From: Streptomyces hygroscopicus
GTDB taxonomy: Bacteria; Actinomycetota; Actinomycetes; Streptomycetales; Streptomycetaceae
Direction of reading: 5' to 3'
NCBI GenBank assembly: GCA_002021875.1
Contig: CP018627.1
Coordinates: 7,254,001 to 7,318,000 of the forward strand
Length of the DNA: 64,000 nt
Position 1 is the first letter of the stretch. Every line of letters begins with the position of its first letter. Of this stretch, positions 1 through 9,251 are shown in pieces. The notes beneath the pieces were generated by a model that worked only from the letters and a program-made list of their open reading frames with translations, had not been told where the DNA came from and made no database searches. The position numbers and the translations under genes are program-made.

Positions 1-1213
1 GCCGCTGGTAGAACTCCAGCCATTTCGCCTGGTCGAAGGTGACGGCGGCGATGACGCGGCCCTGGTAGCCATAGGCCGCGGTGAAGCGGTGTTCGCCCAG
101 CGACCCCTGGCTGACGATGATCTGGTCGGCCATGTTCGGGACCCCGACGGACTTGATGTTGACGCCGAACTGGGCCGACCAGAAATACGGCGTCCACAGG
201 TGCGGGCGGCGCTCCTCAGCGCGGCAGATCATGTTGTGGGCCGCGACCTCGGCCTGCGCGACCGCGTTGCCCCAGTGCTCCAGGGACAGGAACCGGTAGC
301 CGAACAGCGGATGCGGGGAGCGGGCGACGTCTCCCGCGACGAACACATCGTCGGCGACGATGCCCCGTACGTCGAAGGCCCGGCAGCCCGCGTCGCAGGC
401 GATCCCGCGAGGCCCCGCGGCCAGCCCGGATCCCGCGAGCCATTCGGTGTTGCGCGTCGCCCCCAGGGCGACGACGGCCACCTCCGCGTCCACCGTGCCG
501 CCGTCCGAGAAGTGGGCCCGCCGCAGCCTTCCCACACCGTCGCCTTCGAGCCCGGTGACCATCACCCCGCAGCGCAGGTCGACGCCGTGCTGGTGCTGCA
601 GCTCGGCGGCCACGTCGCCGATCACGCTGCCCAGGGCGCCCGACAGGGGGGCCGGGCCGCGTTCGGCGACGGTGACCGGCAGGTCCCGCTCGCGGCAGAC
701 GGAGGCGATCTCCGAGCCGGTGAATCCGGCACCGATCACCAGCACCCGGCTGGGCCCGGCCTTCAGCCGGTGTCTCAACCGGGTGGCGTCGTCCCTGGTC
801 CGCAGCACGAAGACGCCGTCAAGACCGGCCTCCAGCTCGTTCGGCCACGGGCGGGAGCGCACCCCGGTGGCGATCAGCAGCCGGTCGTACTCCACCGACG
901 TGCCATCGGCGAGAGCCACCCGCTTGGCCGACGGATCCAGGCCGGTCGCGGCGGCACCCAGCCGCCACTGCGCCTCGATCGCGCGGCTCCGGGGAAGGGC
1001 CGTATGGTCGGCCGGCACCCTGCCGAGCAGCACCTGTTTGGACAGCGGCGGACGGTCGTACGGCTCGTACGGCTCGTCACCGATCATGGTGAGGGTGCCG
1101 GTGAAGCCCTCCTCCCGGAGCGTCTCGGCGGCCCGCAGCCCCGCCAGGGAGGCACCCACGACGACGATGCGGCCCTCGCGCCTGAGCCGCTCCAGGGAAC
1201 CGTCAACCGCCAT
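1..1213 (-). CDS. NAD(P)/FAD-dependent ferredoxin reductase (3' end beyond window)
   Basis: FAD-dependent pyridine nucleotide-disulfide oxidoreductase of the ferredoxin/rubredoxin reductase type, which passes electrons from NAD(P)H to the ferredoxin encoded just upstream. The N-terminus has a dinucleotide-binding motif (IVVVGASLAGLRAAETL, about residues 16-32). A second motif (VLVIGAGFTGSEIAS) lies near residue 155, and VFVAGDVAR, typical of the FAD site, near residue 300. The readable 404 residues end without a stop at the left edge; relatives are about 410-420 residues, so little is missing. The ATG start overlaps the ferredoxin gene by 11 bp, which implies translational coupling. Such pairs usually feed a cytochrome P450 or Rieske oxygenase, but none is visible in the window. 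Confident in family, not in redox partner. Confidence 0.9.
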   Translation of the reverse strand, partial: MAVDGSLERLRREGRIVVVGASLAGLRAAETLREEGFTGTLTMIGDEPYEPYDRPPLSKQVLLGRVPADHTALPRSRAIEAQWRLGAAATGLDPSAKRVALADGTSVEYDRLLIATGVRSRPWPNELEAGLDGVFVLRTRDDATRLRHRLKAGPSRVLVIGAGFTGSEIASVCRERDLPVTVAERGPAPLSGALGSVIGDVAAELQHQHGVDLRCGVMVTGLEGDGVGRLRRAHFSDGGTVDAEVAVVALGATRNTEWLAGSGLAAGPRGIACDAGCRAFDVRGIVADDVFVAGDVARSPHPLFGYRFLSLEHWGNAVAQAEVAAHNMICRAEERRPHLWTPYFWSAQFGVNIKSVGVPNMADQIIVSQGSLGEHRFTAAYGYQGRVIAAVTFDQAKWLEFYQR

Positions 1214-1439
1214 CGGAGACACCCGCCCCCTCCGCGGTCCACGCCGCTCCCGCGCCCTCCACGGTGATGGCCTTGACCGGACAGGCCGCCTCCGCCCGCA
1301 GGACGTCCAGGCGCCGCGTGTCGTCGGGCTGCCCGTCGTACAGCAGCGCTTCCTCACCGTGCATCGCAAACACATCCGGCGCGAGGAAGGCGCACTGTGC
1401 GTAGCCCTGGCACCGGTTGAGATCGACGACAACTCTCAT
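1203..1439 (-). CDS. 3Fe-4S-type ferredoxin
   Basis: Small soluble electron carrier of 78 residues. The cluster ligands are Cys10 and Cys16 in CQGYAQC plus Cys54 in AACPVKA. In this family the middle position of the CxxxxxC stretch decides between 3Fe-4S and 4Fe-4S; here it is not cysteine, which fits the [3Fe-4S] ferredoxins that serve P450 systems in actinobacteria. A GGAGG lies 4-5 nt before the ATG. The stop overlaps the start of the reductase gene, so the two form one unit. About the last 20 residues after the third Cys are Gly/Ala rich and probably disordered. No oxygenase gene is adjacent, so the substrate system is unknown. Confidence 0.9.
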   Translation of the reverse strand: MRVVVDLNRCQGYAQCAFLAPDVFAMHGEEALLYDGQPDDTRRLDVLRAEAACPVKAITVEGAGAAWTAEGAGVSDGG

Positions 1440-1570
1440 GACGCCTCCGCTTCACCGCGAGGTGACGGTCTCTCCCAGCATCGGAGAGCCCCCGGCGCGG
1501 CGCACATGCACCGGGTCAGACGGGCGGACGGCGGAGCCGTCGGCTGCCTGCCGCCCGTTCGCGGGCTCAG

Positions 1571-1675
1571 CGCTCGCGAACGGGCTCAGCAGCCTCGAAA
1601 CGCGCTTCAGCGCTCGCGAACGTGCTCAGCGCTCGCGAACGTGCTCAGCGCTCGCGAACGTGCTCAGCGCTCGCG
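1571..1675. repeat. 19-nt tandem array spanning the SDR stop codon
   Basis: Direct repeats of a 19-nt unit (plus strand CGCTCGCGAACGTGCTCAG): exact copies at 1611, 1630 and 1649, a partial copy at 1668, a one-mismatch copy at 1571 and a degenerate 21-nt copy at 1590. The right edge contains the last codons and the stop of the minus-strand SDR gene, so every full unit carries the same CGC-TGA on the minus strand. The unit contains the palindromes AGCGCT and TCGCGA, so the transcript could fold. Confidence 0.9.
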
Positions 1676-2419
1676 GTGGACCTTGTGCTGGGCGGCCTGG
1701 GCGCGCGGGCGGATGACCATCATGTCGATGTTCACATGCGAGGGGCGGGTGACCGCCCACTCGACCGTGTCGGCCACGTCATCGGCGGTCAGCGGCTCGG
1801 CCACGCCCTCGTAGACGGCCGCGGCCTGGGCCTCGTCGCCGCGGAAGCGGTTCACCGCGAACTCGTCCGTCCTGACCATGCCCGGGGCGATCTCGATCAC
1901 CCGCACCGGCTCACCGCACAGCTCCAGGCGCAGGGTGGCCGCGATGGCGTGGGCGCCGTGCTTGGCCGCCACGTACCCGCCGCCGCCCTCGTACGCCACC
2001 TGGCCCGCCGTGGAGGACAGCACGACGATCGTGCCGTCGCCGGAGGCGGTGAGGGCGGGCAGCAGCGCCTGGGTCACCTGGAGCACGCCCACCACATTGA
2101 CCTCGTACATCGCCCGCCAGTCGGCCGGGTCGGCGGTGGCGACGGGCTCGGCGCCGACCGCGCCGCCCGCGTTGTTCACCAGGACGTCGCAGCGGTCCAG
2201 AGCGGCGGCGAAGGACTCCACGGCGGCACGGTCGGTGACGTCCAGGACGTACGCCTCGGCCTCGTGCCCCGCCTCGGTCAGCTCGGCGGCGAGCGCGTCG
2301 ACGCGCTCCTTACGGCGGGCGGCGAGGACGACGCGGTATCCGGCGGCGGCCAGGCGGCGCGCGGTCGCGGCGCCGATCCCGCTGCTCGCGCCGGTGATGA
2401 CTGCGGTACGGGTGGTCAT
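1664..2419 (-). CDS. Short-chain dehydrogenase/reductase (SDR)
   Basis: NAD(P)-dependent oxidoreductase of the classical SDR family, 251 residues. The cofactor loop TGASSGIGAATA is at residues 9-20, NNAG is near residue 88, and the catalytic Ser and YVAAK (Tyr-x-x-x-Lys) follow near residues 140-157. The start was chosen at the ATG with AGGAGG 5 nt upstream; a longer reading frame reaches 2503 but lacks a ribosome site and conserved residues. It lies upstream of and co-directional with the ferredoxin pair, with a tandem array between. The substrate cannot be told from sequence. Confidence 0.92.
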   Translation of the reverse strand: MTTRTAVITGASSGIGAATARRLAAAGYRVVLAARRKERVDALAAELTEAGHEAEAYVLDVTDRAAVESFAAALDRCDVLVNNAGGAVGAEPVATADPADWRAMYEVNVVGVLQVTQALLPALTASGDGTIVVLSSTAGQVAYEGGGGYVAAKHGAHAIAATLRLELCGEPVRVIEIAPGMVRTDEFAVNRFRGDEAQAAAVYEGVAEPLTADDVADTVEWAVTRPSHVNIDMMVIRPRAQAAQHKVHRER

Positions 2420-2617
2420 CGGCCCTCCTGTGACGACGTGGCGCAAACGGTGGTGCCTGCGCATGATCCATACGCAGGATATGACGGCCTGATTTACCTC
2501 CAACCGGGGGACTGAAGATCGGAATCCGCTAGCGGGCCCTGGGCTCGGGGAAGGGTGCAGTGCGTCCGGCGCGGCGCCGGTAATGGAGCACCCATGCCCA
2601 AGGAGTGAATTCAGGTA

Positions 2618-4000
2618 ATGACGCAGCAGAGCAGATTCCTTCAGCGGTCTCGTCGTTCTTTCCGGCGCTGGGGCGTGGCCTCAGCGGGTGCCATCGCGGC
2701 TGCGGCCCTGGTCACCGGCGCTCCGGGAACCGCATGGGCCGCGGGCAGCACCCCCGAGCCGCACTCGTCGCCGAGCAACAAGTGCCACCAGGACCGGGCG
2801 CACGGCGACAGCAAGGGGCACCACGAGAACGGTCACCAGAACCCGAATGGCCGCCACGACGACAACGGGCATCAGGACCCGAACGGCCGCCACGACCACG
2901 TCCGGGACGACGAGGGCAGCCGTCACGACGAGGGCAGCCGTCACGACGAGGGCGGGCGGCACGACGAGGGCAGCCGTCACGACGAGGGCGGGCGGCACGA
3001 GGAGAGCGGCCAGCGCGAGGACAGTGGCCAGCACGAGGGCAGCGGCCGCTACGACGCGAACATGAACAGCGGTCGTGACGACCATGGGCGCCAGGAGGAC
3101 AACGGCGGCCAGGAGAACAAGGAGAACGGAGGCCAGGAGAACGGCGGCCAGGAGAACAAGGAGAACGGCGGCCAGGAGAACAAGGAGAACAACGGCGGCC
3201 AGGAGGAGAGCGGCAGCCAGGACAACAGCCGGCGCGACGACAACGGGCGCCCGGAGATGAGCCACTACTTCCCCGGGAAGATCTGGCACGGCCCCCAGGG
3301 CCGCAGCATGGCGCGCCCCGAGCAGGCCGCGCAGCCGCAGCAGGCGGCTCAGCCGGAGCAGGTCGCCCAGCCGCAGGAGGCAGCGCAGACCGAGCAGATG
3401 GCTCAGCCGCAGCAGGCCGCCCAGCCCGCTGAGGAGGCCCAGGACCGCGGCGCCGTGCGCCCCGTCACCGTTCCCGCCCACGAGGACGACCAGGCGCGCC
3501 ACGGCCAGGAGAACAAGCAGAACAAGCAGAACAAGGAGCACCAGGACGCGAAGAAGAACGACCCGGTGACGATCGCCGAGGCGATCGAGATCGCCGAGTG
3601 CGAGGTCGGCGGCCGGGCCGTCAACGCCGAGCTGGTGGACTGCCCCGAGGACGACCCGCACCACAAGGGCAACCACCAGGACGAGCGCAAGGACGACCGC
3701 AAGGACGACCGTAAGGACGACCGCAAGGACCCGCGGCACCACGACGGTCAGCGCAAGGACCAGCAGCGCAAGGACGAGCACAAGGACCCGCACCAGAAGG
3801 AGGGCAAGAAGGTGTGGGTCGTGGAGGTCGAGTGCGACCACACCCTCACGACCGTCTTCATCGACCCGGAAACCGGCTGCGTCCTCGGTACGGAGCAGGA
3901 GCAGGAGCAGGACGACCACCACGGTGACCACGGCAAGCAGGACGACCACGGTGACCACGAGGGCAAGGGCGGCCACGGCCGGCCGATGGTTACCGCCTAG
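2618..4000 (+). CDS. Secreted low-complexity protein with an interrupted PepSY-like domain
   Basis: 460 residues. The N-terminus SRRSFRR followed by a hydrophobic stretch and an AWA-A cleavage site near residue 42 looks like a Tat signal. The mature part is almost entirely repeats: [12 protein letters not shown] six-residue units (about 97-132), GGQENKEN units (about 160-200), [10 protein letters not shown] units (about 230-270), and DDRK units (about 352-375). Around residues 316-340 the stretch [16 protein letters not shown], and around 398-430 [10 protein letters not shown] plus [11 protein letters not shown], match the helix-strand and strand-strand halves of a PepSY domain, with about 55 charged residues inserted between them. 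Four cysteines lie in the two halves. The protein is extremely hydrophilic and rich in His, Asp, Glu, Gln, Asn and Lys; metal binding or a wall role is inference only. The stop overlaps the convergent YnfA gene by 11 bp. Confidence 0.8.
   Translation: MTQQSRFLQRSRRSFRRWGVASAGAIAAAALVTGAPGTAWAAGSTPEPHSSPSNKCHQDRAHGDSKGHHENGHQNPNGRHDDNGHQDPNGRHDHVRDDEGSRHDEGSRHDEGGRHDEGSRHDEGGRHEESGQREDSGQHEGSGRYDANMNSGRDDHGRQEDNGGQENKENGGQENGGQENKENGGQENKENNGGQEESGSQDNSRRDDNGRPEMSHYFPGKIWHGPQGRSMARPEQAAQPQQAAQPEQVAQPQEAAQTEQMAQPQQAAQPAEEAQDRGAVRPVTVPAHEDDQARHGQENKQNKQNKEHQDAKKNDPVTIAEAIEIAECEVGGRAVNAELVDCPEDDPHHKGNHQDERKDDRKDDRKDDRKDPRHHDGQRKDQQRKDEHKDPHQKEGKKVWVVEVECDHTLTTVFIDPETGCVLGTEQEQEQDDHHGDHGKQDDHGDHEGKGGHGRPMVTA
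2906..3013 (+). repeat. 18-nt in-frame repeats ([12 protein letters not shown])
   Basis: About six tandem copies of an 18-nt unit close to CACGACGAGGGCAGCCGT inside the secreted protein gene; two adjacent copies are nearly identical at the DNA level. Units of 18 nt keep the frame. Other in-frame arrays in the same gene lie at about 3094-3222 (24-nt GGQENKEN type), 3316-3430 (QAAQP type) and 3682-3733 (12-nt DDRK type). Confidence 0.85.
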
Positions 4001-4322
4001 GCACGTACATGATCACGGCGACTCCGGCCAGGCAGATCAGCGCTCCGATGACATCGAAGCGGTCGGGCCGGTAGCCGTCGGCGACCATGCCCCAGGCGAG
4101 CGATCCGGCGACGAAAACGCCGCCGTACGCCGCGAGGATGCGGCCGAACTCCGCGTCCGGCTGGAGCGTTGCCACGAACCCGTAGGCGCCCAGGGAGATG
4201 ACCCCTGCGCCGATCCACGCCCAACCCCTGTGCTCACGTACGCCCTGCCAGATGAGCCAGGCGCCTCCGATCTCCAGGAGCGCGGCCACGGCGAACAGAG
4301 CGATGGAACGTGCGGTGAGCAT
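3990..4322 (-). CDS. YnfA family (UPF0060) small membrane protein
   Basis: 110-residue integral membrane protein with four predicted helices (for example [19 protein letters not shown] at residues 6-24 and [19 protein letters not shown] at the C-terminus). [16 protein letters not shown] and the loop [27 protein letters not shown] are typical of UPF0060/YnfA. The fold resembles small multidrug resistance proteins, but the substrate is not established here. The length matches the family (about 108) if the ATG at 4322 is used; an upstream extension of 45 residues has no family support. It is convergent with the PepSY-type gene and their stop codons overlap, so no terminator fits between them. 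Confidence 0.9.
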   Translation of the reverse strand: MLTARSIALFAVAALLEIGGAWLIWQGVREHRGWAWIGAGVISLGAYGFVATLQPDAEFGRILAAYGGVFVAGSLAWGMVADGYRPDRFDVIGALICLAGVAVIMYVPRR

Positions 4323-4438
4323 GGGGGAAGGGTACGGCCCGATCATGAAACCTGAACGAACACCCATGGCCCGCCCGAGCCCCGGGCGTCGGCCGAAATT
4401 CCCTTTGCGCGCATCCGGCCGTGTGCCAGGGTCGGCCG

Positions 4439-4975
4439 ATGACGACGTCGACGACATCCCGATGTGCCTTACTGCGCTGGCAGTTCGACCTGACCTGGTC
4501 GCTCTTCGAGTACCACCTGGAGCGGTTGGAGCCCGGGGACTTCCTGTGGGAGCCCGCGGCCCACTGCTGGACGGTGCGGCAGGGCGCTGACGGGGCGTGG
4601 GTGCCGGACTGGGCGGAGACCGAGCCCGATCCCGTGCCCGTCCCCACCATCGGATGGCTGAGCTGGCATATCGGCTGGTGGTGGAGCGTGACCATCGACC
4701 ACGCGGAGGGACGGAGGCCGCGGGAGCGGACCGACGTCACCTGGCCCGGCGACGGTAAGGCGGCCATCGGATGGCTGCGGGGTCTGCGGGCGGCGTGGAC
4801 GGCCGTGCTGGAACGGCTCACCGAGGAGGACCTGGACGGCATCGCGCCGTTCCCCTGGGACCGGGACCCCGAGCACACCGTGGCCCACATGGCGGCCTGG
4901 GTGAACGCCGAGCTGATGAAGAACGCCACCGAGATCGGCCAACTCCGCCTGTTGCGCGCCGCGTCCGCGACGTAG
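4439..4975 (+). CDS. DinB-like superfamily protein
   Basis: 178-residue protein resembling the DinB/YfiT-like four-helix bundle family seen in many actinobacteria. The recognisable parts are [19 protein letters not shown] (residues about 76-94), a helix with a conserved His, and [16 protein letters not shown] near residues 143-158, carrying another His. The family fold uses a three-His metal site and includes bacillithiol/mycothiol-dependent transferases, but activity is unproven for this member. The start at 4439 follows a weak purine stretch; a GTG at 4421 would add six residues. It is divergent from the YnfA gene. Confidence 0.75.
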   Translation: MTTSTTSRCALLRWQFDLTWSLFEYHLERLEPGDFLWEPAAHCWTVRQGADGAWVPDWAETEPDPVPVPTIGWLSWHIGWWWSVTIDHAEGRRPRERTDVTWPGDGKAAIGWLRGLRAAWTAVLERLTEEDLDGIAPFPWDRDPEHTVAHMAAWVNAELMKNATEIGQLRLLRAASAT

Positions 4976-5014
4976 GGGCCCCGCTTTCAGAGCCCAGGCT
5001 TCAGGCCCCCGGCC

Positions 5015-5449
5015 TCAGGGCCACACCAAGCAGTACGCCTGGTGCCCCGCCTCGTGCAGCCGGTGGCTGAAGTCCTGCCACTCATGGAGCAGTTGATAGA
5101 CCGTGAAGGCGTCCCGGGGGCCGCCGCGGTCGGGGACCGTGGACCAGATGAAGGCCGCGGCGCCCACGGACTCCTCGCCCACGCCGCGCAGCGGGTCGAC
5201 GACGGTCATCGGGAGCTTGACGACGGCGTAGTCCGGGTGGAGGACGACCAGTTCGAGCGGGGGGACCCGGTGGAGCGGGACGCCCTCGATGCCGGTGAGG
5301 ACCATCGCCGCGACCGTCTCCGGCTTGATCTTCGTGAACATGCCTTGGCCGAGCTCATCGCCGCCGAGCTCCTCGGGGCGCATGGAGATGGGGACCCTGG
5401 CCGCGGTGGCGCCATCGGGCGCACCGAAGTACTTGTAGGTCACCCCCAT
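5015..5449 (-). CDS. Hypothetical protein, 144 aa
   Basis: I do not recognise the family. The product is a mixed alpha/beta protein of 144 residues starting [13 protein letters not shown] and ending [13 protein letters not shown], without signal peptide or membrane helix. The frame extends 61 codons further upstream, but that part is Arg/Gly rich without ribosome-site support, so the internal ATG at 5449 was chosen. Codon bias fits a real gene. It is divergent from hemL, and about 230 bp upstream of it carries no other gene. Confidence 0.65.
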   Translation of the reverse strand: MGVTYKYFGAPDGATAARVPISMRPEELGGDELGQGMFTKIKPETVAAMVLTGIEGVPLHRVPPLELVVLHPDYAVVKLPMTVVDPLRGVGEESVGAAAFIWSTVPDRGGPRDAFTVYQLLHEWQDFSHRLHEAGHQAYCLVWP

Positions 5450-5682
5450 GCGGCCCCCGCTTCTGCCTGCCCTGCCCGCCTCGCCCCGCCGATGGCGTCC
5501 GGGCCGGGCACGCTCGGGGCCGCCTCGGTCGTCAGTCCCTTCACCCAGTTCGCCACCGCGATGCATATCTCCACCCGACCACTCGCGGCCACTACCGCGC
5601 AACCCGATCTCTGTTACAGCAACCTCCCCCACGCTCGGGCTGTGAAACGCCCGGCCGCGGGAGTCTGTCCGGCTCTGACAAC

Positions 5683-6999
5683 ATGGCTTGCGTGAGCTAT
5701 CCGTACGCAGCCCCAGTTTCGCAGACGCTTTTCGATCGCGCGGCCGCCGTGACCCCCGGCGGCGTGAACTCTCCGGTGCGGGCGTTCCGCGCCGTGGGAG
5801 GAACGCCCCGGTTCATGGTGTCCAGTGCCGGTCCGTACCTCACCGATGCCGACGGACGCGAGTATGTGGACCTCGTGTGCTCGTGGGGACCGATGATCCT
5901 CGGCCATTCCCACCCCGAGGTCATCGCGGCCGTGCAGGCCGCCGTCGCTCGCGGTACGTCGTTCGGCACGCCCGGTGAGGGTGAGGTCGAACTCGCCGAG
6001 GAGATCGTGGCGCGGGTCGCCCCCGTCGAGCAGGTGCGCCTGGTGTCGTCCGGCACCGAGGCGACGATGTCGGCGATCCGCCTGGCCCGCGGGTTCACCG
6101 GGCGGTCGAAGGTGATCAAGTTCGCCGGTTGCTATCACGGGCATGTGGACGCCCTGCTGGCCGCGGCCGGGTCCGGGGTGGCGACCTTCGGACTGCCGGA
6201 CACTCCGGGGGTGACGGGAGCGCAGGCGGGGGAGACCGTGGTGCTGCCGTACAACGACCTGGAGGCGGTCCGGGCGGCCTTTGTCGCGCACCCCGGGGAG
6301 ATCGCCTGTGTGATCACCGAGGCATCGCCGGGCAACATGGGCGTGGTGCCGCCGCTGCCCGGGTTCAACGCGGGCCTCAAGCAGCTCTGCGCCGACCATG
6401 GCGCGCTCTACATCTCCGACGAGGTCATGACCGGCTTCCGGGTCTCCCGGGCCGGGTGGTTCGGGCTGGACGGCGTGGAGCCCGACCTGATGACCTTCGG
6501 CAAGGTCATGGGCGGCGGCTTCCCGGCCGCGGCCTTCGGCGGGCGCGCCGATGTCATGGAGCGCCTCGCCCCGGCCGGCCCGGTCTACCAGGCGGGCACG
6601 CTGTCCGGGAACCCGGTCGCCACGGCCGCGGGCGTCGCGCAGCTCCGGCTGCTGGACGACGCGGCGTACGGACAGGTCGACGCGGCCTCCGAGCGGCTGC
6701 GGGCGATGGCGACGGAGGCGCTCTCCAAGGCGGGCGTGGCCCACCGGGTGCAGGTCGCGGGCAACATGTTCTCGGTCTTCTTCACCGGCGACGAGGTCAC
6801 CAACTACGAGCAGGCCAAGGCGCAGGAGTCGTTCCGCTTCACCGCCTTCTTCCACTCGATGCTGTCCCAGGGCGTCTATCTCCCGCCGTCCGCCTTCGAG
6901 TCGTGGTTCGTCTCCACGGCGCATGACGAGCGGGCGCTTGAGCGGGTGGCCGCGGCTCTGCCGGGGGCGGCGCGGGCCGCCGCCGAGGCCACTGAATGA
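5683..6999 (+). CDS. hemL: Glutamate-1-semialdehyde 2,1-aminomutase
   Basis: PLP enzyme that converts glutamate-1-semialdehyde to 5-aminolevulinate, the last step of the C5 route to tetrapyrroles. At 438 residues it has the family length. Key parts are [14 protein letters not shown] near residue 24, [16 protein letters not shown] near 123 (PLP phosphate site), [11 protein letters not shown] near 246 and the PLP lysine K274 in [15 protein letters not shown] at 5692 is an alternative start. The stop overlaps the start of the phosphatase gene as ATGATG, so they are co-translated. Haem supply fits the cytochrome c operon that follows at 9.25-13.6 kb. Confidence 0.98.
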   Translation: MACVSYPYAAPVSQTLFDRAAAVTPGGVNSPVRAFRAVGGTPRFMVSSAGPYLTDADGREYVDLVCSWGPMILGHSHPEVIAAVQAAVARGTSFGTPGEGEVELAEEIVARVAPVEQVRLVSSGTEATMSAIRLARGFTGRSKVIKFAGCYHGHVDALLAAAGSGVATFGLPDTPGVTGAQAGETVVLPYNDLEAVRAAFVAHPGEIACVITEASPGNMGVVPPLPGFNAGLKQLCADHGALYISDEVMTGFRVSRAGWFGLDGVEPDLMTFGKVMGGGFPAAAFGGRADVMERLAPAGPVYQAGTLSGNPVATAAGVAQLRLLDDAAYGQVDAASERLRAMATEALSKAGVAHRVQVAGNMFSVFFTGDEVTNYEQAKAQESFRFTAFFHSMLSQGVYLPPSAFESWFVSTAHDERALERVAAALPGAARAAAEATE

Positions 7000-7694
7000 T
7001 GGGTGACATGACACAGAGCGAGAACGACATCACCGTCGTCCATGTGATGCGCCACGGCGAGGTCCACAACCCGGAGGGCGTGCTCTACGGCAGGCTGCCC
7101 GGCTACCACCTCTCGGATCTGGGGCGGCAGATGGCCGACCGGGTCGCCGAGCACCTCGCCGACCGTGACATCACCCATGTCGTCGCCTCCCCGCTGGAGC
7201 GGGCGCAGGAGACGGCGGGGCCGATCGCCAAGGCGCACGGCCTGGACGTGGCCTCGGACGAGCGGCTGATCGAGGCGGCGAACGTCTTCCAGGGCAAGAC
7301 CTTCGGCGTCGGCGACGGCGCGCTGCGCAAACCGGCCAACTGGCGCCATCTCACCAACCCCTTCCGTCCGTCCTGGGGCGAGCCCTATGTCGACCAGGTG
7401 GTGCGGATGATGGCGGCGCTGGGCCGGGCGCGGGACGCCGCGCGCGGGCACGAGGCGGTGTGCGTCAGCCATCAGCTGCCCATCTGGATCGTGCGCAGCT
7501 TCGTGGAGCGGCGGCGGCTGTGGCACGACCCGCGCAAGCGGCAGTGCACCCTGGCCAGCCTCACCAGCTTCACCTACCGCGGTGACCGGATCGTCGCGGT
7601 GGGCTACAGCGAACCGGCCCGTGATCTTGTCCCGGCCCATCTGCGCGCGGGCGCCAAGCCGGTGAAGGGGGCCTCCAAGGGTTTCGGCGCCTGA
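6996..7694 (+). CDS. Histidine phosphatase family protein
   Basis: Phosphoglycerate mutase-like phosphatase of 232 residues. The phosphohistidine motif is R19-H20-G21, followed by [10 protein letters not shown] near residue 68 and the second catalytic His in CVSHQLPIW near residue 163. The substrate is unknown. ATG codons at 6996, 6999 and 7008 are all possible starts; the first overlaps the hemL stop. This gene is coupled to hemL, so a role close to haem synthesis is possible but unproven. The gene ends in a 22-nt tandem array that repeats its own last codons and stop. Confidence 0.92.
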   Translation: MMGDMTQSENDITVVHVMRHGEVHNPEGVLYGRLPGYHLSDLGRQMADRVAEHLADRDITHVVASPLERAQETAGPIAKAHGLDVASDERLIEAANVFQGKTFGVGDGALRKPANWRHLTNPFRPSWGEPYVDQVVRMMAALGRARDAARGHEAVCVSHQLPIWIVRSFVERRRLWHDPRKRQCTLASLTSFTYRGDRIVAVGYSEPARDLVPAHLRAGAKPVKGASKGFGA

Positions 7695-7765
7695 GCGGCA
7701 GCGCTACGGCGCCTGAGCGGCAGCGCTACGGCGCCTGAGCGGCAGGGCTACGGCGCCTGAGCGGC
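7686..7765. repeat. 22-nt tandem array spanning the phosphatase stop codon
   Basis: Three full copies (7686, 7708, 7730; the third with one mismatch) and one partial copy of GGCGCCTGAGCGGCAGCGCTAC. The first unit starts inside the last codons (Gly-Ala-stop), so each unit regenerates GCC-TGA. The unit length of 22 is not a multiple of three. From 7766 to 7960 I see no gene; small inverted repeats such as GTTCCTTCGGAAC near 7870 may belong to the promoter region of the next gene. Confidence 0.9.
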
Positions 7766-7960
7766 GCGGGCCGCGGTGCGCGTGACCGGCACATGGCCGC
7801 ACAGTGGCCGGCGCGTCACGGGGCGCGTTCGCGAATGGAGACATTGTGTCCGCTGTGTAATTGACCGCGTTCCTTCGGAACCTCGCTATTCGCTTCGCCA
7901 TCTCCAGGGTTGTCCGGACACCCCGGGCAATCAGAACGGCGAGTGCGAATTGAGGACGTT

Positions 7961-9145
7961 ATGCGTGAGGTCAGCCGGAGGGGGATCCTCGGTCTGGGCA
8001 TGGGAACGGCGGCATCACTGGCCGTCGCCGGCTGTTCCTCGGGATCCGGGACGCCGAAGCCTGCGAAGAAGACCACTCAGGCGAAGCCGATCGGTGATGG
8101 TTCCACTTCGCAGGGTGAGCAGCGGCCGGCGGACCCGAAACCTGAGCGGCTGGCACCGGGGCAGAAGCCGCCGCAGTTCGTGGTCTTCTCATGGGACGGC
8201 GCGGGAGAGGTCGGCAACGGTCTCTTCCCGCGGTTCCGCAAGCTGGCCAAGGACCACGGCGCGACCATGACCTTCTTCCTCTCCGGCATCTACTGCCTTC
8301 CGGAGTCGAAGAAGTCGCTGTACCGGCCGCCGAACAACCCGGTGGGCGCCTCCGACATCGGCTATCTCACCGATGAGCACATCAAGGAGACGCTGCGCAA
8401 CGTCCGCGAGGCGTGGCTCGATGGCCATGAGATCGGCACCCACTTCAATGGCCATTTCTGCTCCGGAAGCGGGTCGGTGGAGAACTGGACGTCCGCGCAG
8501 TGGAAGTCCGAGATCGACCAGGCCATGTCCTTCGTCACGGAGTGGCGGACGAATACGCGCTTCACCGATGTGGATCCGCTGCCGTTCGACTACCACAAGG
8601 AACTCATCGGCGGCCGCACGCCCTGTCTGAAGGGCCAGACCAATTTGCTGCCGACCGCCCGGGAACTCGGCTGGCGCTATGACGCCAGTTCGCCCGGCGG
8701 ACTCCAGGTATGGCCGTCGAAGAAGCAGGGCGTGTGGGACTTCCCGCTGCAGCAGATTCCCTTTCCGGGGCACACCTTCGAGGTGCTCTCGATGGACTAC
8801 AACATCCTGGCGAACCAGTCTCAGAATTCCACCAAAGCCCCGCCCGCGAACTACCCGGGCTGGCGCAAGCAGGCCACCGAGGCGTACATAGCCGGCTTCA
8901 AGCGGGCCTATGAGACCAACCGCGCCCCGTTTTTCATCGGCAACCACTTCGAGCAGTGGAACGGCGGCATCTACATGGACGCCGTCGAAGAGGCGCTGAA
9001 GCACATGGCCGACGAGAAGCGGAAGGACGTCCGGCTGGTCTCCTTCAAGCAGTTCACCGACTGGATGGACGCACAGGACCCCGCGGTCCTGGCCGATCTG
9101 CGCGGGCTCGGCGTGGGCCAGGCGTGGAGCGCGAGCGGTCACTGA
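7961..9145 (+). CDS. Polysaccharide deacetylase-like lipoprotein
   Basis: 394 residues. The N-terminus SRRGILGLG then LAVAGC25 is a twin-arginine plus lipobox signal, so the protein is probably exported folded and lipidated at Cys25. The body begins PPQFVVFSWDGAGEVGN, with the Asp expected in the NodB homology first motif, and contains HEIGTHFNGHFC (the HxxxH-like metal site region) near residue 152. It resembles the secreted polysaccharide deacetylase group with an unusual large insert; the exact substrate is unknown. The start was set at ATG 7961 because GAGGA precedes it and the signal sequence begins there. It is not clearly in an operon with the next gene (about 100 nt gap). Confidence 0.8.
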   Translation: MREVSRRGILGLGMGTAASLAVAGCSSGSGTPKPAKKTTQAKPIGDGSTSQGEQRPADPKPERLAPGQKPPQFVVFSWDGAGEVGNGLFPRFRKLAKDHGATMTFFLSGIYCLPESKKSLYRPPNNPVGASDIGYLTDEHIKETLRNVREAWLDGHEIGTHFNGHFCSGSGSVENWTSAQWKSEIDQAMSFVTEWRTNTRFTDVDPLPFDYHKELIGGRTPCLKGQTNLLPTARELGWRYDASSPGGLQVWPSKKQGVWDFPLQQIPFPGHTFEVLSMDYNILANQSQNSTKAPPANYPGWRKQATEAYIAGFKRAYETNRAPFFIGNHFEQWNGGIYMDAVEEALKHMADEKRKDVRLVSFKQFTDWMDAQDPAVLADLRGLGVGQAWSASGH

Positions 9146-9251
9146 CCGCGCCGGCGGGCCGTAAGGTCCGCGGAGGCCCTTCGGACCCCGGGCAGGGGTG
9201 CCCGGAGGGGGGTGGCGAAGATCCCCAAAAGGGCCATGCGAAACTTTTCAC

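Noticed and set aside
2906..3013. Possible CRISPR-like array
   Set aside because: Units are contiguous 18-nt in-frame coding repeats without spacers, and no cas genes are near.
2605..3078. Alternative plus-strand frame (157 codons) at the start of the repeat protein gene
   Set aside because: It is a Pro/Arg-rich out-of-frame reading of the repeats, while the main frame has a signal peptide and a PepSY-like end.
9146..9251. Possible terminator or attenuator CCGGGCA/TGCCCGG at 9188-9205
   Set aside because: Only 7 bp with a short loop between two same-strand genes; too weak to list as a terminator.
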